Part shown: piece by piece, positions 40,323-50,500 of the stretch
How the letters are laid out: the number at the start of each line of letters is the position of its first letter
Position numbering within the stretch: position 1 is the stretch's first letter
NCBI GenBank assembly: GCA_003263845.1
Contig: JYJN01000149.1
Coordinates: forward strand, 62,001 to 126,000
Direction: 5' to 3'
Length of the DNA stretch: 64,000 bases
Source of the DNA: Vibrio aestivus
GTDB taxonomy: Bacteria; Pseudomonadota; Gammaproteobacteria; Enterobacterales; Vibrionaceae
Notes under the pieces: model-generated
Databases searched by the model: none
Told to the model about the DNA's origin: nothing
What the model saw: only the letters and a program-made list of their open reading frames with translations
Program-made: the position numbers and the translations under genes

Positions 40323-41647
40323 CTAACTCCTCGAAGGGTCGAAAGCAACATGATCTCCGCTCGATGCGATTGCTCCTTCAAACTCAGCGACTCGAGCCAG
40401 AAACGCTTCTCTATTTTCATCGGAAATCGAAGTAGCAAGAGGCAAATCAGCCTTCATTGGATCCACCGCGCGATTTCGAACCAGAACCTCAAAATGCAAA
40501 TGAGGTCCAGTTAAGCGTCCTGTTGCCCCAGCTTTGGCTATCTCTTGTCCACGTTTCACGTAATCCCCCTTCTTGACCAAGAATCGATCTAAGTGCAAGT
40601 AGCGAGTGGTATAGACACTATTATGCTCAATAACTAAGTATTTGCCCGCATACGGGTGGCTTCTCACTCCAACCACTCGACCATCACCCGTTGAATAAAC
40701 CGGTGCACCGACAGGTGTGGCAAAGTCGGTGCCATTGTGCGGAGTAATTCGCCCAGTTACAGGATGTTTGCGTCTCGGATTAAATGACGACGTGATACGA
40801 CGATACTGTTTATCAATCGGATAGCGATTGAAAGCCCGTTCTAGACTATTGCCTTCACGATCATAAAAGCGGCCATCATCGGCTAAAAATGCCGAAACAA
40901 TACCATGGCTCAGTTCAAAAGAGACTGCCTGAATCTCACGATTCCCGGTTGGATGGTCGCCTAAAAACTGCTCTCGAACTAAGACGTCAAAGCGATCGCC
41001 AGCGCGCAGTGTACGTGCGAAATCAATCTTGTCACGCAGTATACGAGCGATGTTTCCAATATGGTTCGACGACAAACCGGCTTGGTGGGCAGAGAGTGAG
41101 AAGTTGCCCTAATTTCGCCTGAATAGTGGCGCTCTCGCCACTCACCCTCTTGCTCTAGAAATGTGTACTCAAACTTGCCATCTTCTTCACGAACATAATC
41201 CGCTTGTTCAACCAAACTGATGTTAAACACCAAGCGCGATAATTGTTTGGTCTCTGGCTCCATCACAAACTCTAAATGATCACCCGGCTTAATCGTATCG
41301 AGCTGCAGAGGCACTTGGTCCGCAATCAGTACTTCCTGTAGATCTTGATAGGAAATGCCGAGCGATGAAAAAACACCACTTAAGGTATCCCCTACTTTGA
41401 CAAAATAATGAACTCGGACAGGTGAAGACTCTACGATGGGTTCAATAGTTTCGATGGTTTCAGTTACAGTAGCTGCTTGTTCTACTTTAACTAAAGGGCT
41501 AGATGTGGTGGAGTCGATAACAGCATGAGGTTGCTGGGACGCCAAAGTAATCTGAGCTTCGTTTGATGGAGCGATGAGGGACAATAGAAGTGCGCCAGAA
41601 AAGGCGGCAACAGCAATGGTAGCTAGGATTTTTTGGGAGTGTTTCAT
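40323..41647 (-). CDS. M23 peptidoglycan DD-endopeptidase, putatively Zur-regulated (ShyB-like; frameshift)
   Basis: About 442 residues: an N-terminal signal/anchor (MKHSQKILATIAVAAFSGA), a LysM/OapA-like region (YFVKVGDTLSGVFSSLGISY), and a C-terminal M23 (LytM) domain with the zinc ligands HNGTD and HLH (TGPHLHFEV). It hydrolyses cross-links in periplasmic peptidoglycan. One G is missing near 41110 (GEIR-GNFSLSAHQ). A Zur-type palindrome lies 27 bp upstream of the ATG, matching the published idea that Vibrio ShyB is a zinc-starvation endopeptidase. I cannot tell ShyB from other M23 paralogs without alignment. Confidence 0.85.
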
Positions 41648-41673
41648 GGACGAACTTGCTGTGAAAATTTTTG

Positions 41674-41689
41674 TTATGTTATAACATAA
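41674..41689. promoter_or_regulatory. Putative Zur box in the divergent M23/aspartoacylase promoter
   Basis: Perfect 16-nt palindrome TTATGTTATAACATAA, of the E. coli/Vibrio Zur-box type (GTTATANTATAAC core), 27 bp from the M23 ATG and 131 bp from the aspartoacylase ATG. An identical copy is at 45920-45935. Confidence 0.8.
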
Positions 41690-41819
41690 TAGTTTAATTC
41701 ATTCTTCAGGTTATCTTTGATATTGTTCACTCAACTCCATATTTTTTATGTTCAATTTGTGTCAAAGTGAAACCAAGTGAACATTCAAACTCATCAATGA
41801 AAGGAAGGGAATCATCACT

Positions 41820-42695
41820 ATGATTAACTTTAATCAAGTGCTGCTGGTTGCGGGAACACATGGCAATGAGCTGTCTGGAATTTATATCAACAAACTGATT
41901 AAGGATGGGCTATATAAAGCCGATCGAGCGAGCTTCAAAACTGAATCAATCTTAGCGAACCCTAACGCCATTGAAAAGAACGTCCGTTTCGTCGACTGTG
42001 ATTTGAATCGCCAGTTCACGCCAGAAAACCGTACGTTGGAACACTCTGAGCAAAATGAAGTCAATGTTGCTAAAGAGTTGATGAGCAAGTACTCCGATGT
42101 TGACAATCAATTGGTGATAGATCTGCACAATACCACCAGCAACATGGGCGCAACTTTAATCCTGCTCGCAACCAGTCCCTTCTATACAAAAATGGGCGCG
42201 TACGTAAAAGAGAAGATGCCGGAAGCGAACATTCTATTTGAAGACCGCAAAGAGTGGGCAGAACAACCGTATCTTTGCTCCCTTGGACAGCATGGTGTAA
42301 TGATAGAAGTGGGCGAACAGGCGCACAGTTCATTGAAGTTTGAGACTCTAGAGTTAATGAAGACGATGCTCACCCACTTATTGGACTATGTCGAACTTCA
42401 TAATCAAAATGCTCTGGGTAAGCTAAAGGGTTACGAAGGCTATTTCTATACGGAAGAAGTGACCGTGCCACTAGACTCGGATGGAATGAGAGCTGCTATC
42501 GTGCATCCAGATATTTGTGGTAAAGATTTTGAAGCAGTTCAGCCAGGGCAACCGCTTCTCAAGCGATTTACAGGCGAAGACATTATCTGGGAAGGCAGCC
42601 AACAAACCTACCCACATTTCATTAATGAAAGTGCCTACTGCGCAGCTGATAACGCGATGGCGTTAGCGGACAAAAAGTTCGTCGAAATCTCTTAA
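41820..42695 (+). CDS. Aspartoacylase/succinylglutamate desuccinylase-family deacylase
   Basis: 291 residues. A zinc carboxypeptidase-like fold of the AspA/AstE family: LLVAGTHGNELSG (metal H and E), VDCDLNRQF (substrate DLNR), VIDLHNTTSNMG (second His) and a C-terminal GEQ..HPDICGKDF. Closest to aspartoacylases, which cleave N-acetylaspartate or related N-acyl amino acids. It is divergent from the M23 gene across a Zur box, which suggests derepression in zinc starvation, although it lies 131 bp away and could have its own promoter. Frame intact. Confidence 0.82.
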   Translation: MINFNQVLLVAGTHGNELSGIYINKLIKDGLYKADRASFKTESILANPNAIEKNVRFVDCDLNRQFTPENRTLEHSEQNEVNVAKELMSKYSDVDNQLVIDLHNTTSNMGATLILLATSPFYTKMGAYVKEKMPEANILFEDRKEWAEQPYLCSLGQHGVMIEVGEQAHSSLKFETLELMKTMLTHLLDYVELHNQNALGKLKGYEGYFYTEEVTVPLDSDGMRAAIVHPDICGKDFEAVQPGQPLLKRFTGEDIIWEGSQQTYPHFINESAYCAADNAMALADKKFVEIS

Positions 42696-42728
42696 GCAGA
42701 ACCATAAACAAAGAAGCCAAATACAAAA

Positions 42729-42752
42729 GAGTGTGGTTTTAACACCACACTC
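42729..42752. terminator. Bidirectional terminator between aspartoacylase and the COG0523 gene
   Basis: GAGTGTGGT / ACCACACTC stem with a 6-nt loop and T-rich flank, between convergent genes. Confidence 0.7.
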
Positions 42753-42763
42753 TTTCTATTCTT

Positions 42764-43860
42764 TTAGGCTTTTGTTTCCAAGCACTTCAACAACCTGCCT
42801 TCCAGATCGTCGCTGATCTCTGCTGCAATCAGCTCAATCCGACTCTCCATGCAGTCATCGAGCTCGACTTCGGTCAAACCATCGGATGTTAGATTGTAAC
42901 CAAAGACTCCGCTTTCAGTGATGAATACGCCTTTCAAGCGTTCAACCCGTAAGCGCGTGAGCAAGTTAATCAGGCATGTACGATCAAACACTTTGTCGGG
43001 AGAGAATCGCCAACCCACACTTTTGAAACCTTCGCCTTGATTAGTCGCGCTCAGTACGCCGTTTTCAGGCAACGGAAGCTCTGATGCAAGCGGCTTGTCT
43101 GAATGGTGATGAGCATGGCTGTGATCGTGCTCATGCTCATGCTCATGCTCATGCTCATGCTCATGCTCATGCTCATGCTCATGCTCATGCTCATGCTCAT
43201 GCTCATGAGATGGTCCCGTCGCATTGGGCTGAGTCAAACCATCAAAGACTTGATGTTCGATAATGCCTTGCTCGGTAAACAGTAACTCAACACCCTTTCG
43301 ACCAACTTCTTGTACGAATGAACTCAAGCGTTCTTGATCACCAGATCGATATAAGTCTGTCTTATTGCCAACAACAACATCAGCAATTGCGACTTGCTGA
43401 ATAAACGTCTCGTGTTCGGTGTAGCGCTCATCAGTAAGCTTCCTTGCATCGACCAACGTCACCGTCTTTTGTAAAGACAGCACCTCTTGATAGTATTCTG
43501 AAGACAACGTCTCTAACACTTCTTTTGGGTGCCCTAACCCTGTAGGCTCAATAAGCAATCGATCCGGCCTTGCCTGAGTAAGAAGCTGATTTAGCGCAAT
43601 TTGCATCGGCAAGCCAGCCGTACAGCACATACAACCCCCAGGTACTTCACTGATAAACACCTGTTTATCAGTGCCACTATTACCGTTAATCAAGCACCAT
43701 CAATGCCGATTTCACCAAACTCGTTAACCAAGACAGCCCAGCGTTCATTAGCAGGTTTGCTTTTCATTAAGTTCAGAATTGCGGTTGTTTTCCCTGCCCC
43801 TAAAAAGCCAGTGATGATGTTAGTTGGCACACTTTGTATCTTGTCTTGATTCGTGCTCAT
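42764..43860 (-). CDS. COG0523 metallochaperone GTPase with a His-Glu tract (frameshift)
   Basis: G3E-family GTPase: Walker A GFLGAGKTT, the metal motif GGCMCC, EPTG, and NKTD for guanine specificity. It has a (HE)13 run followed by HDHSHAHHHSD between the GTPase and the C-terminal CobW_C domain, giving strong metal-binding capacity. Members near Zur (ZigA/YciC-type) are thought to deliver zinc to client enzymes in starvation. One T is missing near 43693 (IDGA-LINGN). The start is ATG 43860; a further in-frame start lies at 43899. Probably co-transcribed with zur and the dihydroorotase gene. Confidence 0.9.
43129..43206. repeat. (GCTCAT)13 hexanucleotide microsatellite encoding (His-Glu)13
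   Basis: Thirteen perfect copies of GCTCAT on the plus strand, encoding alternating His-Glu on the minus strand within the COG0523 gene. Six-base units change length without changing frame. Confidence 0.95.
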
Positions 43861-43993
43861 TTTAGTTTCCCAGTTAAGAGTTTCAGTTAGCACCATCAAA
43901 CAGTGCCAAAGGCGTTAAACCCAAAGTGCGAGCCTGCAAGGTTGCACATTTTTTATTGTTAATCGTTATTGCAAACAAATATCGCTGTGAAAG

Positions 43994-45331
43994 CTAGCGA
44001 TTAAACAGCATTCGCATGCCACTTTTAGCGTCGGCAGTCACGTTACCATCGGCATAAACTTCTGCACCATTCACCCAAGTAGAGACAATACGCGACGTAA
44101 AAGTATGCCCTGCAAACGGTGACCACTGACAATGATAGAGAACATTTTCGTGCGTCACTGGCGTCTGCCCTTCTAGATCGACGAGCACCAGATCCGCATA
44201 GTAACCTGGATTCAAGTAACCACGCTCCTTTATAGAATAACGTATCGCAGGGTTGTGCGCGGTTTTCTCTACCACTTGAGGCAGTGTCATTCTGCCCTGA
44301 TGAACATGATCAAGCAGTGTTAGCAATGCATGCTGAACCAAAGGTAATCCCGCTGGTGCTTTATCGTAGCCCTTTACCTGCTTTTCTTCCCAAGTGTGCG
44401 GGGCGTGGTCGGTAGCGATGATATCAATTTGGCCAGTTTGAAGCGCTTGAATCAAAGCCTCGCGGTCACTCTCATATTTCACCGCAGGGTTACATTTAAT
44501 CAAGTTACCTTTTTCAGCGTAATCTTTGTTGCTAAACCACAGGTGATGAACACAAGCCTCGGCGGTAATGGTTTTACCTTCAATAGGGCCCGCCTCAAAC
44601 AGATCCAATTCTTTTGCCGTCGTAATGTGCAAAACGTGTAACTGACTGTTGTGCTTCTTTGCAAGCCCCACAGCAAACGAAGAAGAGGCATAACAAGCTT
44701 CATCGTCGCGAACTATGGGGTGATCTTCTATCGATAGCTCCGATTTCGTCGCCAACAACTTTTCACGATTTTTATCAATCACAGGGCCGCTTTCACAATG
44801 CGTCACAATTAGAACTGGTGAATCCTTGAAAATCTCATCCAGCGCTTTAGGGTCTTCCACCAGAAGGTTACCGGTTGAAGCGCCCATAAACACTTTCACA
44901 CCACAGTGTTTAGTTGGGTCGAGCTTTCTAATCTCTTCGGTGTTCGCTTCTGTTGCACCCAAGTAAAAAGAGTAATTCGCCACAGAGCTATTCGACGCGA
45001 TATCAAACTTGTTCTCAAGCGCCTCAATGGTTGTTGTCGAAGGATTAACATTAGGCATTTCCATAAAGCTCGTAATGCCACCCGCCACTGCGGCTCTCGA
45101 TTCTGAGGAAATGGTGCCTTTATGGGTTAACCCTGGCTCACGGAAGTGAACCTGATCATCAATCATGCCTGGTAGCAGATGCAAACCTGTCGCATCAACA
45201 ACGCGCTCGCCTTCTTTTGGCGTTAGACTTGCGGCTATTTCAGCGATACGCTGGCCTTCAATACGGACATCTTGCTGAGTGACAGCACCTTTATTCACCA
45301 CGTAGGCGTTTTTAATCAATGTGAATGACAT
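43994..45331 (-). CDS. Dihydroorotase-like amidohydrolase with Gln in place of the first metal His
   Basis: 445 residues, class I dihydroorotase fold. The expected D-x-H-x-H-x-R loop reads IDDQVHFREPG, so the first His is Gln; the second His and the following REPG remain. The other metal positions are present: carboxylated Lys in GVKVFMGAS, THCES, VLHIT and ATDHAPH. This QxH form also occurs, from memory, in some bacterial lineages annotated as dihydroorotase. The gene lies 80 bp downstream of zur and upstream of COG0523, so it is likely in the zur operon. It may be a paralog for zinc-poor growth (as with known PyrC duplicates near COG0523 genes), or a different amidohydrolase. Confidence 0.85.
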   Translation of the reverse strand: MSFTLIKNAYVVNKGAVTQQDVRIEGQRIAEIAASLTPKEGERVVDATGLHLLPGMIDDQVHFREPGLTHKGTISSESRAAVAGGITSFMEMPNVNPSTTTIEALENKFDIASNSSVANYSFYLGATEANTEEIRKLDPTKHCGVKVFMGASTGNLLVEDPKALDEIFKDSPVLIVTHCESGPVIDKNREKLLATKSELSIEDHPIVRDDEACYASSSFAVGLAKKHNSQLHVLHITTAKELDLFEAGPIEGKTITAEACVHHLWFSNKDYAEKGNLIKCNPAVKYESDREALIQALQTGQIDIIATDHAPHTWEEKQVKGYDKAPAGLPLVQHALLTLLDHVHQGRMTLPQVVEKTAHNPAIRYSIKERGYLNPGYYADLVLVDLEGQTPVTHENVLYHCQWSPFAGHTFTSRIVSTWVNGAEVYADGNVTADAKSGMRMLFNR

Positions 45332-45411
45332 CGTGTCTCTATAAGTCCTTCTATTAACTTGAGTATTTTCTTAGGGATAAGCAAGCCAAGCTTGTGTGAA
45401 TGATCAGCTAG

Positions 45412-45900
45412 CTATACTGGCATCTGCTTTAAACAGTCATCACAAATGCAATTGATTTCGAGCTGAGGCTGCATAACAGTAAAACCATTTTTTCGCGCTT
45501 GGTTCTTTAAATCTAAAATAAGGGAGGATTCGAGCGGTTGCTCACTGATCTTGTTACATTCAGAACAGATGAGGAACTGAGGGGCTTTATGTTCGTGGTC
45601 ACACTCAATATGCTCACAAACAATGTACTTATGGGATGAGTTCAGCTTATGGACAAGGCTGAGCGACTCTAGAAACTCTAAAGAGCGGTATACCGACATC
45701 GCTTGGAGCTTCTTTTCGCAGTTTTCCTTTGCATAATCGACAAGCTCATACGCAGAAAGCGGCTTCTTTGCGTGGAGCAAGGTGTAAAGGACGTTACGCC
45801 TAGTCGCCGTTAACGTTTTACCTTTCTCCTTTAACTTCTTTTTCACCTTTTCCAGAAGCTCTTCAAAACACGTTTCCTTCGTATTCATATTGCCGCTCAT
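45412..45900 (-). CDS. zur: Zur/Fur-family zinc-responsive repressor
   Basis: 162 residues. DNA-binding part: TATRRNVLYTLLHAKKPLSAYELVDYAKEN, then AMSVYRSLEFLESLSLVHKL. Metal part: ECDHEHKAPQ, CSEC and CICDDC, giving two CxxC-type pairs plus His residues, as in Zur rather than Fur. A perfect Zur-box palindrome lies 19 bp upstream of the start, implying autoregulation. Vibrio normally has a zur elsewhere on the chromosome (from memory), so this may be a second copy serving this locus. The start is ATG 45900, with an alternative at 45888. It is first in an operon with the dihydroorotase-like and COG0523 genes. Confidence 0.85.
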   Translation of the reverse strand: MSGNMNTKETCFEELLEKVKKKLKEKGKTLTATRRNVLYTLLHAKKPLSAYELVDYAKENCEKKLQAMSVYRSLEFLESLSLVHKLNSSHKYIVCEHIECDHEHKAPQFLICSECNKISEQPLESSLILDLKNQARKNGFTVMQPQLEINCICDDCLKQMPV

Positions 45901-45919
45901 TAACTCAAATTCAATTTTG

Positions 45920-45935
45920 TTATGTTATAACATAA
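45920..45935. promoter_or_regulatory. Putative Zur box upstream of zur
   Basis: The same perfect 16-nt palindrome as at 41674-41689, TTATGTTATAACATAA, identical also in the flanking TTTTG and T. It overlaps the probable zur promoter. Confidence 0.85.
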
Positions 45936-46027
45936 TGCCTAGTATTACCAACGATCGAAGTGGCAAAGCCAATGGGGCAAAGACTTGAAGAGATGGCTGA
46001 TTGAAATTTCTGAGGAGATAAAACGAG

Positions 46028-46055
46028 AAAACCCTAGCATTTCTGCTAGGGTTTT
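46028..46055. terminator. Terminator-like hairpin at the edge of the defence island
   Basis: Perfect 12-bp stem AAAACCCTAGCA / TGCTAGGGTTTT with a TTTC loop. It lies between the Zur box and the last island gene, with A- and T-rich stem ends, so it can terminate in both directions. Confidence 0.75.
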
Positions 46056-46168
46056 GAATGTGGCGGGAGTGAGACCGCACACCTGAGCAAATAAACCATT
46101 GAAATTTATAACAAACAAAAAAATTACAACAGATAAGTATTACCATAGGTATTACCTAGGGAGCTGTC
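46056..46168. other. Junction between the zinc locus and the defence island
   Basis: Non-coding. On the minus strand 46061-46075 reads CTCACTCCCGCCACA, which looks a little like the 3' end of a tRNA with CCA, but no T-arm or rest of a tRNA can be recognised. It could be a decayed attachment site; evidence is weak. Confidence 0.25.
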
Positions 46169-47520
46169 TTAAATATACACCTTAACTGGATAACCTAAAG
46201 CTCTTAATGCTTTGTTGGTTCTACCATTTCGCGGAGGAGTGTGCTCTGGCATGGCCCAACCAGCAACTTCAGCAATAGAGTTAATACCGTAATGAGGCAT
46301 TTTGTATTCTGGTAATTTACCTGCCATATAGATACGTTCCCATACGGTTTCAGGTTTTCCGCCATAAAGTACAAACTCGAGCAATTCGGTGATGGTTTGA
46401 CCTTTGCCGTTTCGAAGTGAAAACATTAGCTTTGCGTACAATGGAATCCGCTCTTCTCTAGTTAGCGTAGTAACATCCCCACGCCCTAACGTAGATGTTG
46501 GAATTTTAATCACATGGTCTTTTGTTGCATGAGTAGCAGAACATACCGAACAAAAGTCACTACTACTTAATTGGCTAATATTTTCCTTCGACAGCAAGCG
46601 TCTAATCGTTGGTGCGGACTCATAAAACGTAAAGTCTTCATTTGAAGGTGGCATTTTCTGATTTTGCCACCAAACTAATTGTTCTTTTAGCGCTGCATTA
46701 GGGTTTGTACTATTTCTCTTATTAAAATCATCAAATGGATAGGTGCCATCGGGCTGGCGAACTTGATTATAGTAATATGCATGTAAAAACTGATCGACTT
46801 GCCACAACGCTGGTATATCTTCGCTTACCCAACCCGGCCGGTAATCATCAATCACCTCCGCAATACCATGAATGTAACTTAAAGTACTATGCCACTCTTG
46901 GCTAAATCGCTGCTTATGCTTATCCGCAGCTTTAGTATCATCCTTATAGCTTATGCCTTGCCATTCAGGTACGAGTCTAGACTTACCATTAAGCTCAGCT
47001 TGATGCTTAGCTTTTAAACGCGCCAATTCAACTTGCTCATCAATTATCGTCTGACTAAGTGGAATAGTGACATCAAGAGATTCAAGCTCACTAAAAAACG
47101 CTTCTAACTGTTGCTCAAACCCACTTTCTTGAATTTCAACATCCGTTAAAAATACACCAGCTTCTATATTTGAATACCATGCTCTGTTAGTTAAGTTGGC
47201 CGAGCTATGTATGCTCCCCACCCTTGCCACCAGATCACTTTAGCATGAAGCATATCAGGGATTAGCTTACAGAATAAGTTATCCCGCTCATGCCGTAATA
47301 ATGTTTTAAGAAGACTTGGCGTAACAGGCACAGTCTGATCGTAGCGCATCCAAATATCTAAACGGTACTTATTTTCAACGCAGTTAGAAATTAGCAGAGG
47401 TGTGTTGCCCTGATCACTGCCATAAGCAATTGCAGCAAACACACCATCAACTTCAGTTCCTTTGGGAGGCAAGCAGCTTGATAAAAACTGCTTGTTTATT
47501 CCATTAGCTATCAATTGCAT
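46169..47520 (-). CDS. PLD-superfamily nuclease, last gene of the first defence operon (frameshift)
   Basis: About 450 residues. The N-terminal third carries one HxK...GSxN motif (HAKVIWWQGWGAYIGSAN), the phospholipase D/HKD nuclease signature; one motif per chain means dimerisation. One G is missing near 47206, exactly inside that motif. A Cys/His group (FCSVCSATHATKDHV) follows later, possibly zinc binding, and the C-terminus is unrecognised. The start is ATG 47520, overlapping the Res-like gene by 17 bp. PLD nucleases occur in DISARM and other defence systems as effectors; here it ends the operon. Confidence 0.8.
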
Positions 47521-50500
47521 CTTGATCAATCAATACCTTATTAAATAGCTTCTCAATATAGCCAGTAGGATCATCATATTGAAACAACACATTCCTCGAA
47601 GCAAATTCATCAACACCAGTCAATTTCTCATTCCACCAGCGAACTTTACTTAGAGGCGTATTTGCCACAATAAATGAATGCATCTCAACTTTATCAGAAT
47701 GCTTTAAACCATCAGACCGCATTTTCCCTTCTAGGTCTTTAATCGTTTCAAAGAACTGCAATTTAGGATCGTTGATGCCTTCACAACGAAGGATACCTTT
47801 AGGGTCAACAAAAACTATATGCTGTTTATCACCATCAATGATCCACAATATGAAATCTGGATAAAAGTTACCTGCTTCAAAGAAGCCAACACCTCTACCG
47901 CGAGACTGATTTCTCAGGAGATAGATTTCACGCCCCTCTAGAATCGATGGTGAACACTGATAAAAAGATCTCAAATCAGAAACGAAATCAAATTCGCCTT
48001 GATTTAAATGTGTCGGTGTGATTTTAAACAAATCACTGTCAACGCCGCTTTTAAGATGAAGCATCGGTGAGTACAAATGATTTGCAAAAAAAACTGCATC
48101 GCCTTTACCTGCAATATTAAAATCAGTCACAGTACCATTTCTAATATGCTCCTGAAGCTCTCCGACTCTCTGCAAGATTAATTTTTCCGATTGCTCGATA
48201 ACCAACTTATACTCTTCAAAAAAGTTCGGGTCTGATGGGTCGAGCTCGGCAAACTTTCTAAATGGCGCTTCATAAGCATCTTGTTCGCTTTTGTAAAAAC
48301 GATCGCAGTACTTTTTAAGCAGTGCAACCGCTAGTTCCTGCCATTCAAAAACACGATCAAACCGGTCAAAGCCCATTCGTTCTTTTGGTATATAAAGCGT
48401 GTACCAAGAACTATCTTCTAGTGTCAGGCGAATAGCTTCTCGGCTTAGGTTTAAGTTATACCAGTTCCGCTCTGCTTTCATTTGCTGCAATGACTTATAA
48501 ACGGCATCTAAGTCTATAAATGCAAGGTGTTTAGCTGTTAATGAACATCTATCTAAATCTGTATCGTGACGTGTTACACGAACACCTGAGCTTGACTTAG
48601 AAGCTACTCGTGGGTACCAATCAAGTGTCACGTCTGGTAGTTTTCGCTCATTAGCAACAAAGTCCGGTGGCGCAAGCAGTGTCGTCTTTTTGTCTTTTTT
48701 AAAGTTAATATTGTCAGGCACTTTAACTGTAATTAGAGGTGTTTTAGGTAACTTAACCTTTACAGGAATGATCTTTGTTTCAAAATCATCTGGCTTCTTA
48801 ATCCCTTCACCTTCAAGGAATTGATCGAACTGAGCCATATAGTCGGCTTTCACACCAAAAACGTTCAACGTTTCTAAAACAGGTAAGTATTCATCTTTAG
48901 CTATCCAAGTTAGTTCCTGATCCTTAGTCGACCAGTGAATGGCTTTGCTTCTTTTTAAAGAATGCTCAAAACCACGCAGTCGAACACCACGTCCGAATAA
49001 CTGAATAATCTCAGAACCTTCACTTTTCCCCACATGCATTAAGCCTAAGGTTGAAACACGATAGCTGTTCCAGCCTTCAGAGAATCGCTTTGAGCCAATC
49101 AACAAATTTATGGTCGAGTCATTTTTGTTAATCGACTTAAAAATAGATGAGTTGAAACTTTTCTCACTAACAGCGAGTTCTTCATGTGCTTCACAAAGCT
49201 CTGCAACTTTTTTAGCGTCACCCACATTGACAACGCCAAAGTTTTCTTCACTTCCACCTAATCGCAATGCCAGTTCGCTATCGCCACCTTTCAAGTAATC
49301 CACATGCAGTAAACCACCAGAAGGTGAATTGAATAAGTTGGTTAAGATGTCTTTAAACAAAGCAGTCCCATCATCTCTCGTTTCAACCAGATAGTTGAAG
49401 GACTCTGCAAAAATATCCTTTCCTTTTTTATTCAACAAACTCGTGTTGCCGCTCAGGAGTTTGTTCAAGCTCTCGATACTTTTATCTTTTTCTCTAACAA
49501 ACTCAGCAAGAAAAAGAAGGATATCAACAACATCTGAGACTTCTCTTCCTTTTTCTTTTCTCACGGCAGTCACTTTGCTACCAACAAATACCCATAATGG
49601 CTTATCGATCGCGAAAGCTTTGTATTTAGCTCCTCGTTCTCTAAACACTCTATTTTGTTGGTAAAAGGATAATAAACAAGCCGTTAAGTAAAGCTGTCGA
49701 TTCTCTTGCTCTGCATGTGTTTCAACATCTGAATCAAGATTTAATATTTGGTAATCTTTACCAAAACCATCAGCATGAAAATACCGGTAAGAATAATCAA
49801 AAAGAATGTTCTTCGCATACTCTTCTGCCAATGCAGCTTTGCTACTTACCGCTTGGCCTAAAGTTGCCGAATACTCAAACGTAAAGCCGTCTTTTGCTAA
49901 ACGACTTCTCATTTCTGACCAAACATCACCTTTTGCACCACGGTGACCTTCATCAATAAGTACCAAGTTGTTTTGCTCAAACTGATCAACTGAAACCGTT
50001 TTTTTCTTGCCTTCTTCTCTCAGCTTATTCATGTCAATGACATCAATGATATCAGCAGAGTACATATCACTGTTGTTCTTAACTTTTGAAAACTCGGCAG
50101 CTGCAATATTAGAGATACGGAATTCATCTAAATGCTGGTGAGTTAGGCCTTCATTAGGAGTAAGCACTACAACACGATTCAATTCATGCTCTTTACGGTA
50201 CTTCTTAACATAGTGCAAATACTGCTGCATGTTGATATGCATCAGAAGCGTTTTACCACTTCCTGTCGCATTCCAGAAAGCAAGTTTATTTAAGTCTGTA
50301 AACTCATAAGGCTTAATAAGGTCTTTTTTCTTTTCACCCCATTCGCTTAATGCACTATTAAACCTATCTACGTGAAAATTCAGGTCGCTAAGTAAGTCTT
50401 TAGGTGACTTAAAGTATTGATCTAGATATAGTTCAGTAAACAATAGAGTTAGGTACTGAAAGTACTTCCACTGAATATTTGTTGTACGCTTCTCATTGAT

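Noticed and set aside
43129..43206. CRISPR-like array
   Set aside because: Tandem hexamers without spacers; coding in frame as His-Glu.
43103..43285. Plus-strand frame of Met-Leu repeats opposite the His-Glu tract
   Set aside because: It is only the mirror of the GCTCAT repeat in the COG0523 gene; no other coding support.
46056..46080. A tRNA gene at the island edge
   Set aside because: Only a CCA-like end; no anticodon, D- or T-arm can be folded.
45925..46146. 73-codon minus-strand frame over the Zur box and hairpin
   Set aside because: It overlaps regulatory sequence, has no ribosome site or family resemblance.
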